A DNA stretch of 64,000 nucleotides from G963422275 sp963422275 (GTDB lineage Bacteria; Pseudomonadota; Alphaproteobacteria; Rhodobacterales; Rhodobacteraceae). Below are positions 43,081 through 51,722 of this stretch, one piece after another. The notes beneath the pieces are model-generated. The model was given only the letters and a program-made list of their open reading frames with translations. It was not told where the DNA came from and made no database searches. Each line of letters starts with the position of its first letter. The first letter of the stretch is position 1. The stretch lies in NCBI GenBank assembly GCA_963422275.1, contig OY729418.1:806001-870000 (forward strand). The letters run 5' to 3'. The position numbers were made by a program, and so were the translations under genes.

Positions 43081-43115
43081 CTAAGCGACCGTGCAGGCCT
43101 TCGTGGTCAGGTTAG

Positions 43116-43865
43116 CTAGCGTTCCGCCCAGCCGGCGAATATGTTTTCGAGCACAACCACGACATAGTAGAGAACGATCCCCAGAAACGCGAGAGCGATA
43201 AGAACCGCGAACATCAGCGGATAGTCCGAATTGGTTTTACCGCTGTCGAACAACGCCCCGAGGCCGCGACCATGTGGGCTCACGATTTCCATCAGGTTCG
43301 TGCCAATGAAAGCAAGTGTAACGGAGACCTTCAGCGCCCCGAAGAACTCTGGCAGAGTCTTGGGCAAGGCAATTTTCCAAAAGATCGTGGACTGCGAGGC
43401 GCCAAGCGAGCGCAGGATATCTCGATACTCGGGCTCCAACGTCGACAATCCGATGGAAACCGAAACGGCAATCGGAAAGAATGAGATCATGAACGCAATC
43501 ATGATCGTGTTGAAATCGTGTGCGCCAATAAACAGGAGCGCAATGATCGGCACGACGGTAGCCTTGGGGATGGCGTTGAAACCCACAAGCAACGGATAGA
43601 GGGCATCGCGCATGGTACGCCAGAACCCCATGATCATTCCCAGCACGACTCCGGCGAGGATGGCGATCAGCAGGCCAACGACCGTGCGCCAAAGCGTCTG
43701 CCAGCCCATCACCAGAAAGAGCTTCCAGAATTTCACGACCGCTGCCGGCAGATCGGATGGCGAAGCCATGATGTAATTCGGCCAATCGTTGACCCAGACC
43801 AGTACCTCCCAGAGCCCCAAAAAGACGATCATTGCCGCGACGGGAACGGCAATTCTGCGAATCAT
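43116..43865 (-). CDS. ABC transporter permease (SsuC/TauC class)
   Basis: A 249-residue inner-membrane permease with about six helices (VPVAAMIVFLGLWEVLVWV first). The EAA-type loop is RDILRSLGASQSTIFWKIAL, followed by LPKTLPEFFGALKVSVTLAF, as in the nitrate/sulfonate/taurine group. It is the last gene of a three-gene operon; its ATG overlaps the ATPase stop by 4 bp. Confidence 0.92.
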   Translation of the reverse strand: MIRRIAVPVAAMIVFLGLWEVLVWVNDWPNYIMASPSDLPAAVVKFWKLFLVMGWQTLWRTVVGLLIAILAGVVLGMIMGFWRTMRDALYPLLVGFNAIPKATVVPIIALLFIGAHDFNTIMIAFMISFFPIAVSVSIGLSTLEPEYRDILRSLGASQSTIFWKIALPKTLPEFFGALKVSVTLAFIGTNLMEIVSPHGRGLGALFDSGKTNSDYPLMFAVLIALAFLGIVLYYVVVVLENIFAGWAER

Positions 43866-44662
43866 GCGGCGGCCTCCACATCCGCCAAGGGCTTGCCTTG
43901 GGCGATTTCAATCTGGCGGCGCAAAATGTTCAGCCGCTCGATGGCCTCGGGTGCGTAGAGATCATCCAGCACGCGCCGGCCAGTCGAAGACACGTTCATC
44001 ACATACTGTGCCGTTGCCGGCCGTCCCGAAAGCACAACCACCTGATCGGCCAGAAAGATTGATTCCCTGAGATCGTGAGTGATCAGGACGCCGGTGAAGG
44101 GTTCTTCGGCCTTCAAACTGTGCATGGTCATCCAGAGATCTTCGCGGGTAAAGGCATCGAGCGCTCCGAAGGGTTCGTCCAAGATGAGCACTTCGGGCTG
44201 ATGGACCAGTGCCCGGCAAAGGGATGCACGTTGGCGCATGCCGCCGGAGAGTTCTGAAGGGCGCTTGTCCTCGAACCCCTCGAGACCAACGAGGGCAAGC
44301 AGTTTGCGGGCCCGATCCTCCTTTTCCCGGCTTGAAAGCTTGGTTGGCACGATCTCCAGTGGCAGCAAGACGTTCTTCAGGATTGATCGCCACTCCAACA
44401 GCACTGGGTTCTGGAATGCCATTCCGACCGTCGACCGAGGACTCTTGACCCTTTCGCCATGCAACCGAACTTCGCCGCAGTCTGGTTTCATCAGCCCTGC
44501 AATCAGCCGTGTCAGGGTGGACTTGCCGCACCCTGAAGGACCGACCACTGCAACGAATCCGCCTTCGGGAATTGACATGCTTAGATCGTGCAGAACCGGC
44601 AAAGGCCGGTTGGCTGTGACGTAGGCATGAGTCACACCCCTAATTTCGATCAGCCCTGTCAC
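43862..44662 (-). CDS. ABC transporter ATP-binding protein (SsuB/TauB class)
   Basis: A 266-residue ATPase. Walker A is GPSGCGKST, the signature is LSGGMRQRASLCRAL, Walker B is VLILDEPFGALDAFT and the switch is VLITHDLRESIFLAD. The length and the DAFTREDLW stretch are typical for the nitrate/sulfonate/taurine ATPase class. It lies between the binding protein (59 bp upstream) and the permease (4-bp overlap). Confidence 0.95.
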   Translation of the reverse strand: MTGLIEIRGVTHAYVTANRPLPVLHDLSMSIPEGGFVAVVGPSGCGKSTLTRLIAGLMKPDCGEVRLHGERVKSPRSTVGMAFQNPVLLEWRSILKNVLLPLEIVPTKLSSREKEDRARKLLALVGLEGFEDKRPSELSGGMRQRASLCRALVHQPEVLILDEPFGALDAFTREDLWMTMHSLKAEEPFTGVLITHDLRESIFLADQVVVLSGRPATAQYVMNVSSTGRRVLDDLYAPEAIERLNILRRQIEIAQGKPLADVEAAA

Positions 44663-44721
44663 GGTCCTGTCACGATTTTATTGCTTGCAGACGGGCGGGC
44701 CACAGACAGACCCGCATCCGT

Positions 44722-45726
44722 TCAATTGATCATGAACCCACCGCCGTCGGGCAGGTAGGCATCCGTGAAGTAACGCGACGCATCGGGAGAATTCTGAAAC
44801 TCGTAGGTCTCAGCCAATTGCTCCAGTGCCATCGCCATACGGGCCGCATCGATACCGCCCAACCCATTGGCCTTGACCGACTCCGTCAATACATTCGCGT
44901 CGACCGCAAGCAGCAGTCGGCGCTTTTCAAGCGCGGCATCCGCCGCGGGGTTGCGTTCAACCAACGACGCAATCGCGGCGTCCGGGTTGGCAATCGCGTC
45001 CACCCAGCCATCGGCGACGGCTGCCAGGAAACTCTTGACCTTGTCCGGGTTCGCTGCGGCAAAATCGGTGTTGGCAATGATTGCGTTGCCGTAGAGTGCC
45101 AGACCGTAATCGGCCATCAAGATGGTCGAAATGTCATTCTCGGCAATGCCAAGGCGTACCAGATTCAGAAAGGACGAGAACGAAAATCCGGTGATCGCAT
45201 CGACTTTGCCTTCAGCGAGCATCGGCTCACGCGTAGGGAAGCCCACTGGCTCGACAGTGATTTTTGCCATGTCCAGGTCATTGGCCGTCGCGAAGGCAGG
45301 AAACTGTGCCCACGCACCGTCCGGCGGCGGCGCCCCCAAAATGCGGCCCTCCAAGTCCTTTGGCACAGTGACGCCCAGACTCTTGCGGCCAACCACAGCG
45401 AAAGGTGGCTTGTCGTATATCATCATGACCGCCGTGACCGGTGCATCAGGGTTTTGATCCAGAAATTTGATCAGGCTGTTGATGTCTGCAAACCCAACCG
45501 GAAACGCGCCGGTTGCGACTTTTGGAATAGCATCGAGCGATCCCTGTCCCGCACTGATTTCGACGTCAAATCCGGCTTCCGCAAAATGGCCGTTGTCAAT
45601 GGCGATGAAATAGGGGGCTGAGGGGCCTTCAAACTTCCAGTCCAAGGCAAAAGGCATCTTTTCCTGAGCGACGGCGACCGTCGCAATAAGGATACCGGCA
45701 ACAGCCAGAATAATTCGGTGAAACAT
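44722..45726 (-). CDS. ABC transporter substrate-binding protein (NMT1/THI5-like)
   Basis: A 334-residue periplasmic protein. Signal peptide MFHRIILAVAGILIATVAVA. The mature part begins FALDWKFEGPSAPYFIAIDN and has GHFAEAGFDVEI and ADINSLIKFLDQNPDAPVTA, the NMT1/THI5 (SsuA-like) fold. ATG 45726 follows AAGGAGAATTC, a strong site; the longer frame to 45894 is not used. Relatives bind pyrimidine thiamine precursors, riboflavin, sulfonates or nitrate. No thiamine-type riboswitch was seen upstream, so the ligand is unknown. Confidence 0.88.
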   Translation of the reverse strand: MFHRIILAVAGILIATVAVAQEKMPFALDWKFEGPSAPYFIAIDNGHFAEAGFDVEISAGQGSLDAIPKVATGAFPVGFADINSLIKFLDQNPDAPVTAVMMIYDKPPFAVVGRKSLGVTVPKDLEGRILGAPPPDGAWAQFPAFATANDLDMAKITVEPVGFPTREPMLAEGKVDAITGFSFSSFLNLVRLGIAENDISTILMADYGLALYGNAIIANTDFAAANPDKVKSFLAAVADGWVDAIANPDAAIASLVERNPAADAALEKRRLLLAVDANVLTESVKANGLGGIDAARMAMALEQLAETYEFQNSPDASRYFTDAYLPDGGGFMIN

Positions 45727-45899
45727 GGGGGAATTCTCCTTATGTGGTGATTTGTTGACTAATCTCCCGCCTCGCTTGCGATACAACCTGTCAACGCCTG
45801 GACCGTGAATTCGAGGTGCAACAGTAGCATTGGAGCGTCCTATTTGGCAATGGCATTGCCTCAAGGAAACAGGACATTTCCTTGCTAAAGGCACTTGAC

Positions 45900-46388
45900 A
45901 ATATACGATGTCGTTTCAACCCGCCGGGCGGGTTCCCGAACCTCTCGTCGTTCGTGCAGGCGGCGATGACGTACCGCCTCAGCGCCGTCGGGGAGTCCCC
46001 TATTGTTTCTCTAATCGGTTTGGCGGCGCAAGGCCGAAGCAATGCCAGATCCTGTGCAGTGTCCAGCGCATGGCGGCCCGGGGTGTGCCCGAAACGGTAT
46101 GCGAGAGCATGTCCCCGACATTATTTCTCCGCGACCTACACGTTGCCCGGTGGCAGACGGCGTCGACACACAGGCCGCCCACCCTTCCCTTATACAGTGC
46201 TTCTGCCCACCGTTGCGTCGGTATCGATCTCCTCAAGACACCGACGGTCTTCTACCCCGACAGTGAACGATCCCCGCGCACATTGCGGAGACTCCTTCAA
46301 GATGGGTCGCGTTTGGACGCCCAATCGGTATCCGTTTCGCGCTGTACACTGCCGCCCCGCATGGGATTCATTTGCTTCAAATACAAAG
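45900..46388. other. Gene-poor stretch, nothing recognised
   Basis: About 490 bp between the ABC operon promoter region and the 3' end of fhs. Overlapping frames on both strands (for example 45908-46432) have no conserved features. It may be decayed coding sequence. Confidence 0.3.
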
Positions 46389-48059
46389 CTAGAACAGCCC
46401 CTCAATCTGTCCAAAGTCGTTCAGGCGAATAGATTCGGCCGCGGGAACTCTCGGAAGCCCCGGCATGGTCATTATCTGCCCGCAGATCGCAACCACGAAA
46501 CCGGCCCCCGCAGATAGCCGCACCTCTCGGACCGGCAGCTTGTGCCCTGTCGGGGCGCCTCGCAAACTCGGATCCGTGGTGAAACTGTACTGCGTCTTGG
46601 CCATGCATACCGGGAGGTCTCCGTAGCCATCATCCTCCCAGTGCTTGAGTTGATCGAGAATTTTCTGGTCCGCCTGAACTTCGTCTGCACGGTAGATGCT
46701 GCGGGCAACCGTTTCGATCTTCTCGAAGAGGCCCATCTCGTCGGGATAGAGAGGCGCGTACTGCGCGCTGCCGCCCTCCACAAGCTCCACGACTTTCCGG
46801 GCCGCTTCCTCTGCGCCTTTTCCGCCGTTAGCCCAATGCCGGCATATGCAAGCGTCGACGCCCAACTCTGCACAGTAGTCCTTGATCGCTTGCACCTCCG
46901 CGTCGGTGTCGGTCACAAAATGGTTGATGCCGACAATTGCGGGCACACCGAATTTTGCCACGTTTTCGATATGGCACCCCAGATTGGCGCATCCCCTGCT
47001 CACGGCATCGACATTCTCGGCGGCAAGATCGGCTTTCGCCACGCCACCGTTCATTTTCAGCGCGCGGACGGTCGCCACGATCACGACCGCTTTCGGCGCC
47101 AGCCCGGCCTTGCGGCACTTGATGTTGAAGAACTTCTCTGCCCCAAGATCCGCACCGAATCCAGCTTCGGTTACGACGTAATCGGCAAGCTTGAGGGCCG
47201 TCGTCGTGGCGACCACCGAATTGCACCCGTGCGCGATGTTGGCGAATGGCCCGCCATGAACGAAGGCTGGATTGTTTTCCAGCGTCTGAACCAGATTGGG
47301 TTGCATCGCCTGTTGCAGCAAGACCGTCATCGCTCCTTCGGCGTTGACGTCCCGGCAATAGACGGGCGAGCGATCACGCCGATAGGCCACAATGATGTCC
47401 CCGAGACGTTTCTGCAGATCGTCAAGATCCGTGGCGAGGCAAAGTATTGCCATGACTTCAGAAGCCACGGTGATGTCGAATCCGGCCTCCCGTGGAAAGC
47501 CGTTCGCGACTCCGCCGAGTGACGTGGTGATCTGCCGAAGCGCCCGATCGTTCATGTCCAGCACGCGACGCCAGGCAACCCTTCGAGTATCGATCTCCTG
47601 CTTGTTTCCCCAGTAGACATGATTGTCGATCATCGCTGCGAGAAGGTTGTGCGCCGATGTTATGGCATGGAAATCTCCGGTGAAGTGAAGATTCATTTCC
47701 TCCATGGGCACCACCTGCGCCTGACCGCCGCCTGCCGCGCCTCCCTTCATCCCGAAGCATGGACCGAGCGAGGCCTCGCGAATGCATAGCATCGCGTTCT
47801 TTCCGATCGCGTTGAGGCCGTCGCACAATCCGACTGTCGTCGTGGTCTTCCCTTCGCCTGCCGGTGTCGGATTGATGGCTGTCACCAGTACCAAATTGCC
47901 GTCATGGCGATCCTGCACCGACTTTATGAACTGTTCGGAAACCTTGGCCTTGTCGTGTCCGAACGGGAGAAGATGCTCTTGCGGAATGCCGAGTCTTTCT
48001 CCAATTTCCTGAATTGGCTTCTTGTTGGCCTTGCGTGCAATCTCGATGTCTGTTGCCAT
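46389..48059 (-). CDS. fhs: Formate--tetrahydrofolate ligase
   Basis: A 556-residue enzyme that joins formate to tetrahydrofolate using ATP, giving 10-formyl-THF. The nucleotide-binding motif TAINPTPAGEGKTTTTVGL is at about residues 60-78. Other signatures are REASLGPCFGMKGGAAGGG, LTGDFHAITSAHNLLAAMID (here FTGDFHAITSAHNLL) and VVATTTALKLADYVVTEAGFG. Length is normal. The gene lies 31 bp downstream of the formyl-THF-hydrolase-like gene on the same strand and is probably co-transcribed. It links formate released from oxalate to one-carbon metabolism. Confidence 0.96.
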   Translation of the reverse strand: MATDIEIARKANKKPIQEIGERLGIPQEHLLPFGHDKAKVSEQFIKSVQDRHDGNLVLVTAINPTPAGEGKTTTTVGLCDGLNAIGKNAMLCIREASLGPCFGMKGGAAGGGQAQVVPMEEMNLHFTGDFHAITSAHNLLAAMIDNHVYWGNKQEIDTRRVAWRRVLDMNDRALRQITTSLGGVANGFPREAGFDITVASEVMAILCLATDLDDLQKRLGDIIVAYRRDRSPVYCRDVNAEGAMTVLLQQAMQPNLVQTLENNPAFVHGGPFANIAHGCNSVVATTTALKLADYVVTEAGFGADLGAEKFFNIKCRKAGLAPKAVVIVATVRALKMNGGVAKADLAAENVDAVSRGCANLGCHIENVAKFGVPAIVGINHFVTDTDAEVQAIKDYCAELGVDACICRHWANGGKGAEEAARKVVELVEGGSAQYAPLYPDEMGLFEKIETVARSIYRADEVQADQKILDQLKHWEDDGYGDLPVCMAKTQYSFTTDPSLRGAPTGHKLPVREVRLSAGAGFVVAICGQIMTMPGLPRVPAAESIRLNDFGQIEGLF

Positions 48060-48090
48060 TCATTCACTCCTTGGGTGTCATCAAGACGAT

Positions 48091-49008
48091 CTATTCGCCC
48101 AATTTTGTTCCGACTTTCAGATCGGTCTGGGCCACCCATTCTCCTGCAGCGACCTTCGCACCGCCGCTGGGTCGCACTCGCTTGGCAAGTATTCGTCCGC
48201 CTGCCGCCTGAATCGCGATTCCACCTTTGTCGACTGCCATGACTTCTCCCGGGCTTCCGGCACCCTCTGTCTTGGCGGCATCGAAGATCTTCAGTTCTTC
48301 GCCGCCAACGGTGGTCCAAGCCCCCGGCGCAGGGTTGGTTCCACGGATCAGGTTGTACACGTCGTCAGCAGGCTTGGCCCAATCGATTTCGGCATCTGAC
48401 TTGCGGCACCAAGATTCGTATGTTGCCTTGCTTTCATCCTGTTGCAGTCGTGGAGGATTGCCTGTCCTGAAGAGGTCGCAGACTTCCAGAACTGAATCGA
48501 CGCCGGCAGGGTAGATTTTCTTGAAGTAGAGATCGATCACCGTGTCGTCCGGACCGATATCACATTCCCACTGAAGAAGGACGTCGCCCTCGTCCAGCCC
48601 GTCGGTTGGATAGAACCAGCTGAAACCCGATTTCCTCGATCCCTGGATGATCGGCCAGTTGACCGCGCTAGGTCCTCGGTGCAATGGCAAGAGCGACGGA
48701 TGGAAGCAAATCGATCCCATCTTGGGAATGTCTCGCACCTCTTCCGGAACGAACAGGACGACGTAGGCCATGACCATTAAATCAGCGTCATGCGATCGAA
48801 GTGTCTCGATCACTTCCGGGTCCTTGAATTTTGGAGGCTGGAATACCGGCAACCCCTTCGCCAAGGCGAATTCCTTGAGCGGGTCTGTTGGCCTGCCTTC
48901 CTTGTCAGGCGCGCAGTAGACCGCAGCGACTTCGTCCTTGCCAGCTGCAAGAATCTTTTCGAGCGCGTCCTTGCCGAACGCCTGCTGGCCCATCACGATT
49001 AATTGCAT
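48091..49008 (-). CDS. Formyltransferase-family protein resembling 10-formyl-THF hydrolase domain
   Basis: A 305-residue protein with a formyltransferase N-terminal domain and C-terminal OB-like domain, as in Fmt and in the hydrolase part of formyl-THF dehydrogenase (ALDH1L1). The active-site loop reads CFHPSLLPLHRGPSAVNWPI with the catalytic His, and the downstream Asp lies in FYPTDGLDEGDVLLQ. The pattern LPLHRGPSAVNWPI and GFSWFYPTDGLDEGD is closer to the hydrolase/dehydrogenase group than to Fmt. It could release formate from 10-formyl-THF or formylate another acceptor. The ATG at 49008 (MQLIVMGQQAFG) is the family start. It precedes fhs in the same operon. Confidence 0.8.
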   Translation of the reverse strand: MQLIVMGQQAFGKDALEKILAAGKDEVAAVYCAPDKEGRPTDPLKEFALAKGLPVFQPPKFKDPEVIETLRSHDADLMVMAYVVLFVPEEVRDIPKMGSICFHPSLLPLHRGPSAVNWPIIQGSRKSGFSWFYPTDGLDEGDVLLQWECDIGPDDTVIDLYFKKIYPAGVDSVLEVCDLFRTGNPPRLQQDESKATYESWCRKSDAEIDWAKPADDVYNLIRGTNPAPGAWTTVGGEELKIFDAAKTEGAGSPGEVMAVDKGGIAIQAAGGRILAKRVRPSGGAKVAAGEWVAQTDLKVGTKLGE

Positions 49009-49382
49009 TTCAGGCTTCCTCTCATTCAACCGCTTTTTCATTGTCAATGTGCTTGCGCCGACCGCCCTTTCCAAACCGGCTCAAGTGTCAAACTGGATGA
49101 TTCGTCAATGGTGCCCGACTAGCGGAATTCTCCTGACCCGCTGCGGGGCAGCGCGGGCTTTTCTTCAAAGGTTCCGCAAAGTCCAAGCCCTAAACCAGGG
49201 TTTTGCGGCGTGCCTGAAATTGCGGAAAGATAAAACGGGCGCGAGCGCAAATCCTCGCATCGGGAGGCAAGCGTGTGCATCAAATTCGGAAGGGACGGCT
49301 TCCATCCAGCGACCTGTTGTATCGCTTCCACCGTCGCGCTTTCACCAAAGCGGGTCACGGGCCGTTTCCAAGGCCACGCTCA
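49009..49382. other. Intergenic stretch between the formyltransferase and gntR genes
   Basis: About 370 bp. It should contain the promoter of the formyltransferase-fhs operon. Short frames on both strands have no recognisable product. No copy of the TGGTATACCA palindrome was found here. Confidence 0.35.
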
Positions 49383-50099
49383 TCAGCGCCCTGCTTCCAA
49401 ATCCTCAGATTCTCCAACGAAAAATTTCCATGTGCGCCGCACGTAATCATGCAGCCTCAACGTGTGTCCCCTAACCAAGTCAGAGGCAAGTTCCTCATTC
49501 CTTGCTTCAATGGCCTCTATGATTTTCATGTGATCGACAACAGAACGGTCCGCACGCGATGTGTCGCGCATTGCACGACGCCGGATCGGTTTCAAGTGGG
49601 TGAACAGTTCCTCGCCGAGCTCTTGGAGCTTCTGGCAATTCGACAGTCGCATTATCGTTCCGTGAAACTTGATGTTGGCTTCCGAGTATTCGCTGAGGTT
49701 CGCCTTTGCCTCGTCCTCGGGAAACTGCATCCCGATCTGCCGAAGCATCGCGATGTCTTCGCCAGTCGCGACCGCGCAGGCCAGCCGTGCGGCCATGCTT
49801 TCGAGAGCTGCCCAGACAATTATCATCTCGAGGACTTCCCGCTTGCTTTTCCTGTTGATGAATATCCCTCTACGAGGCTTGATCGTAATGAACCCTTCCT
49901 GCTCCAGCCGGGTCAGCGCGTCACGGAGCGGCGTACGCGACACGCCAAGCTGTTTCGCCATCTTGCGCTCATCCAGCCGCAGGTCGGCAGACTCGCTGTA
50001 GACATCCACTTCAAGGACCGCCTCCCTCAACGCCGCATAAGTGAGATCATTGAGCAGGAAATTGCTTTCGATTGGCTCAAGCCTAACTGAGGTTGCCAT
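49383..50099 (-). CDS. GntR-family regulator, FCD (FadR) subfamily
   Basis: A 238-residue transcription regulator. The winged helix (about 15-80) has LRLDERKMAKQLGVSRTPLR, DALTRLEQEGFITIKPRRGI. The C-terminal helical FCD domain carries the metal-binding His pattern: NIKFHGTIM, VVDHMKIIEAI and GHTLRLHDY. FCD regulators usually respond to carboxylates or acyl-CoAs. A perfect palindrome TGGTATACCA overlaps its own -10 region (50147-50156), and near-identical copies cover the oxalate operon promoter. It likely represses that operon until oxalate or a CoA derivative binds (inference). Confidence 0.9.
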   Translation of the reverse strand: MATSVRLEPIESNFLLNDLTYAALREAVLEVDVYSESADLRLDERKMAKQLGVSRTPLRDALTRLEQEGFITIKPRRGIFINRKSKREVLEMIIVWAALESMAARLACAVATGEDIAMLRQIGMQFPEDEAKANLSEYSEANIKFHGTIMRLSNCQKLQELGEELFTHLKPIRRRAMRDTSRADRSVVDHMKIIEAIEARNEELASDLVRGHTLRLHDYVRRTWKFFVGESEDLEAGR

Positions 50100-50146
50100 T
50101 CAGTTACCTAAGATTTGCGCGTTGTTTCGCATTAACTTGCCTTTTG

Positions 50147-50156
50147 TGGTATACCA
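50147..50156 (-). promoter_or_regulatory. Palindromic operator at the gntR promoter
   Basis: TGGTATACCA, a perfect 10-bp palindrome, 48 bp upstream of the gntR ATG. On the minus strand TTGTGC, 17-bp spacer, TATGGT gives a plausible promoter whose -10 overlaps it. This suggests autoregulation. Confidence 0.6.
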
Positions 50157-50159
50157 TAG

Positions 50160-51173
50160 ACCAGTGAAGCTTTTTGCACAACCGGCAAGCGAGCGGTTTT
50201 CGGAGCCGTAACGTCAAAAATCGGCATTTCCCAAGGTGGCAACGCGGCCGCAGCGAGGTACTCGTTGGGCTCAGATAATCCTACGGCGAGTGGACCATCC
50301 CCGACGTGCCCAAAGCATTCCGCATCCATAATGCCAAGCTGCAAGCGTTGATGAGCAAACCGAATTCCTTCGGAGGAGCACAATACGTGCACGGGTCTGA
50401 CCTTGGTATCACAGCGTAGTCACATTAGAAGCAGTGAAATCGGTAACACCCCCAGCACGGTGTAGCAGTGGTGCAACCGCGATTCCACTTGCGTAGAGGT
50501 ATCGCGCTTGAAACTACTATTACCGTAATGACCTCGTTCCGGGGCATATTGCCTAACCACCATTGAATCTGCAATGGAGTGTCTCACTGTAGTTGGCTGA
50601 TTTTCCACAGGCCCAATCTGGGTACCGACGGTTTCCCAGCGATGCACTTGCACACCAATTCGTCGGAAGATCGCCGCTGGTGCTTTGATCAAGCTTCCTT
50701 CAGCTTGCCAAAGAGGTTTTGAGGCATTTCCCTCAAGGCACGGATTCCGTGATTCTTTGCCAATGGGTCGCCGCCATGTAAATTCACTTGAAGTTGTGAA
50801 TATATAAGACTGTTGCGAAAGCGGCGTTTTTCTCTACATTTCACCTTCTGGAGCCGGTTTCACGTCTAGCGGTTGGCCGATCGGTGGTTGCAATGCCTCT
50901 CGGCAGCGGTCTTGGCGCCCAAAGGCGTGGTTTCAGGTCGCGACGCACTCGATCCAGCTGGCTGCCTTGAGCAGGGCCAGGCCATTGCCTTCAGGTTCGT
51001 CTCCGTCTACACGGCCTGCCGCCCCACTCGTTCCCTTGGAACTTGGTTCTGCGCATCGGCGTGAAGTCACACAGAACAAGCAAGGAGGCCACGAAATGCC
51101 TGCGGAGAGCCCGTCACAAGCCTTGTGTCGAGATCAAGCCGAATTGGTATCACTGAGAGGTTAAAGAGAAGGC
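50160..51173. other. About 1 kb without a recognised gene
   Basis: Short frames only. The best is a minus-strand 90-residue frame (50420-50692, with VVRQYAPERGHYGNSSFKRD) that looks like a fragment of a conserved protein but has no relative I can name. The final part precedes the macrodomain gene, whose start follows AGAGAAGGC. Confidence 0.35.
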
Positions 51174-51704
51174 ATGAAGTTCAAGAATGACGCCTACAAT
51201 CTCGACGAAGACGTTGAGGCACTAGTCAATACCGTGAACTGCGTTGGCGTCATGGGACGCGGTGTTGCTCTCAAGTTCAAGAAAAAATACCGGAAAAACT
51301 ACAAAGACTACAGGGAGGCTTGCAAGAAAGGTCAAGTCAAACCCGGACTCATGCACATACACGATTTCGAGCTCGGCCGATTGCCGATCGATCCAAAGCC
51401 AAAGCCCCGCTATATCATCAATTTTCCGACCAAGCGGCATTGGCGGAGCCCGAGCAAAATCGCGGATATCGAGAGCGGCCTCAAGGACCTCGCCAAGCAA
51501 ATTCAAGAGCTGCAAATCCAATCCATTGCAATCCCCGCGCTCGGCTGCGGCAACGGCGGTCTTGATTGGCCCGAGGTTCGCAAGCTTATCGAGACGGAGT
51601 TGCATGGTGTCACAAAAAAATGCGAAATTTTAGTGTTCGAACCCGGCGGCGAAAAAATACAAAACTTGCGTGACGTCACTGAGACCGAGGCGCGGAAGAG
51701 ATAA
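51174..51704 (+). CDS. Macrodomain protein, DarG-like
   Basis: A 176-residue protein consisting of one macrodomain. ALVNTVNCVGVMGRGVALKF is the ADP-ribose-binding loop, PRYIINFPTKRHWRSPSKI the following helix, and SIAIPALGCGNGGLDWPEVR the second loop. These match the N-terminal domain of DarG, the antitoxin that removes ADP-ribose from DNA modified by DarT. DarG proteins have a further C-terminal domain of about 180 residues, absent here, and no darT gene lies next to it. An IS5 fragment starts 18 bp after the stop. It may be a stand-alone ADP-ribose hydrolase or a trimmed DarG. Confidence 0.8.
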   Translation: MKFKNDAYNLDEDVEALVNTVNCVGVMGRGVALKFKKKYRKNYKDYREACKKGQVKPGLMHIHDFELGRLPIDPKPKPRYIINFPTKRHWRSPSKIADIESGLKDLAKQIQELQIQSIAIPALGCGNGGLDWPEVRKLIETELHGVTKKCEILVFEPGGEKIQNLRDVTETEARKR

Positions 51705-51722
51705 AGGGCGAATGGCGTTTAG

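Noticed and set aside
45727..45900. TPP riboswitch upstream of the THI5-like binding protein
   Set aside because: The conserved CTGAGA and GAACCTGA-type core elements are absent.
45908..46432. 174-residue plus-strand frame before fhs
   Set aside because: It overlaps the 3' end of fhs on the other strand and has no conserved features.
50420..50692. 90-residue minus-strand frame with a protein-like composition
   Set aside because: No recognisable family, no good ribosome-binding site and no partner gene; noted within the intergenic entry instead.
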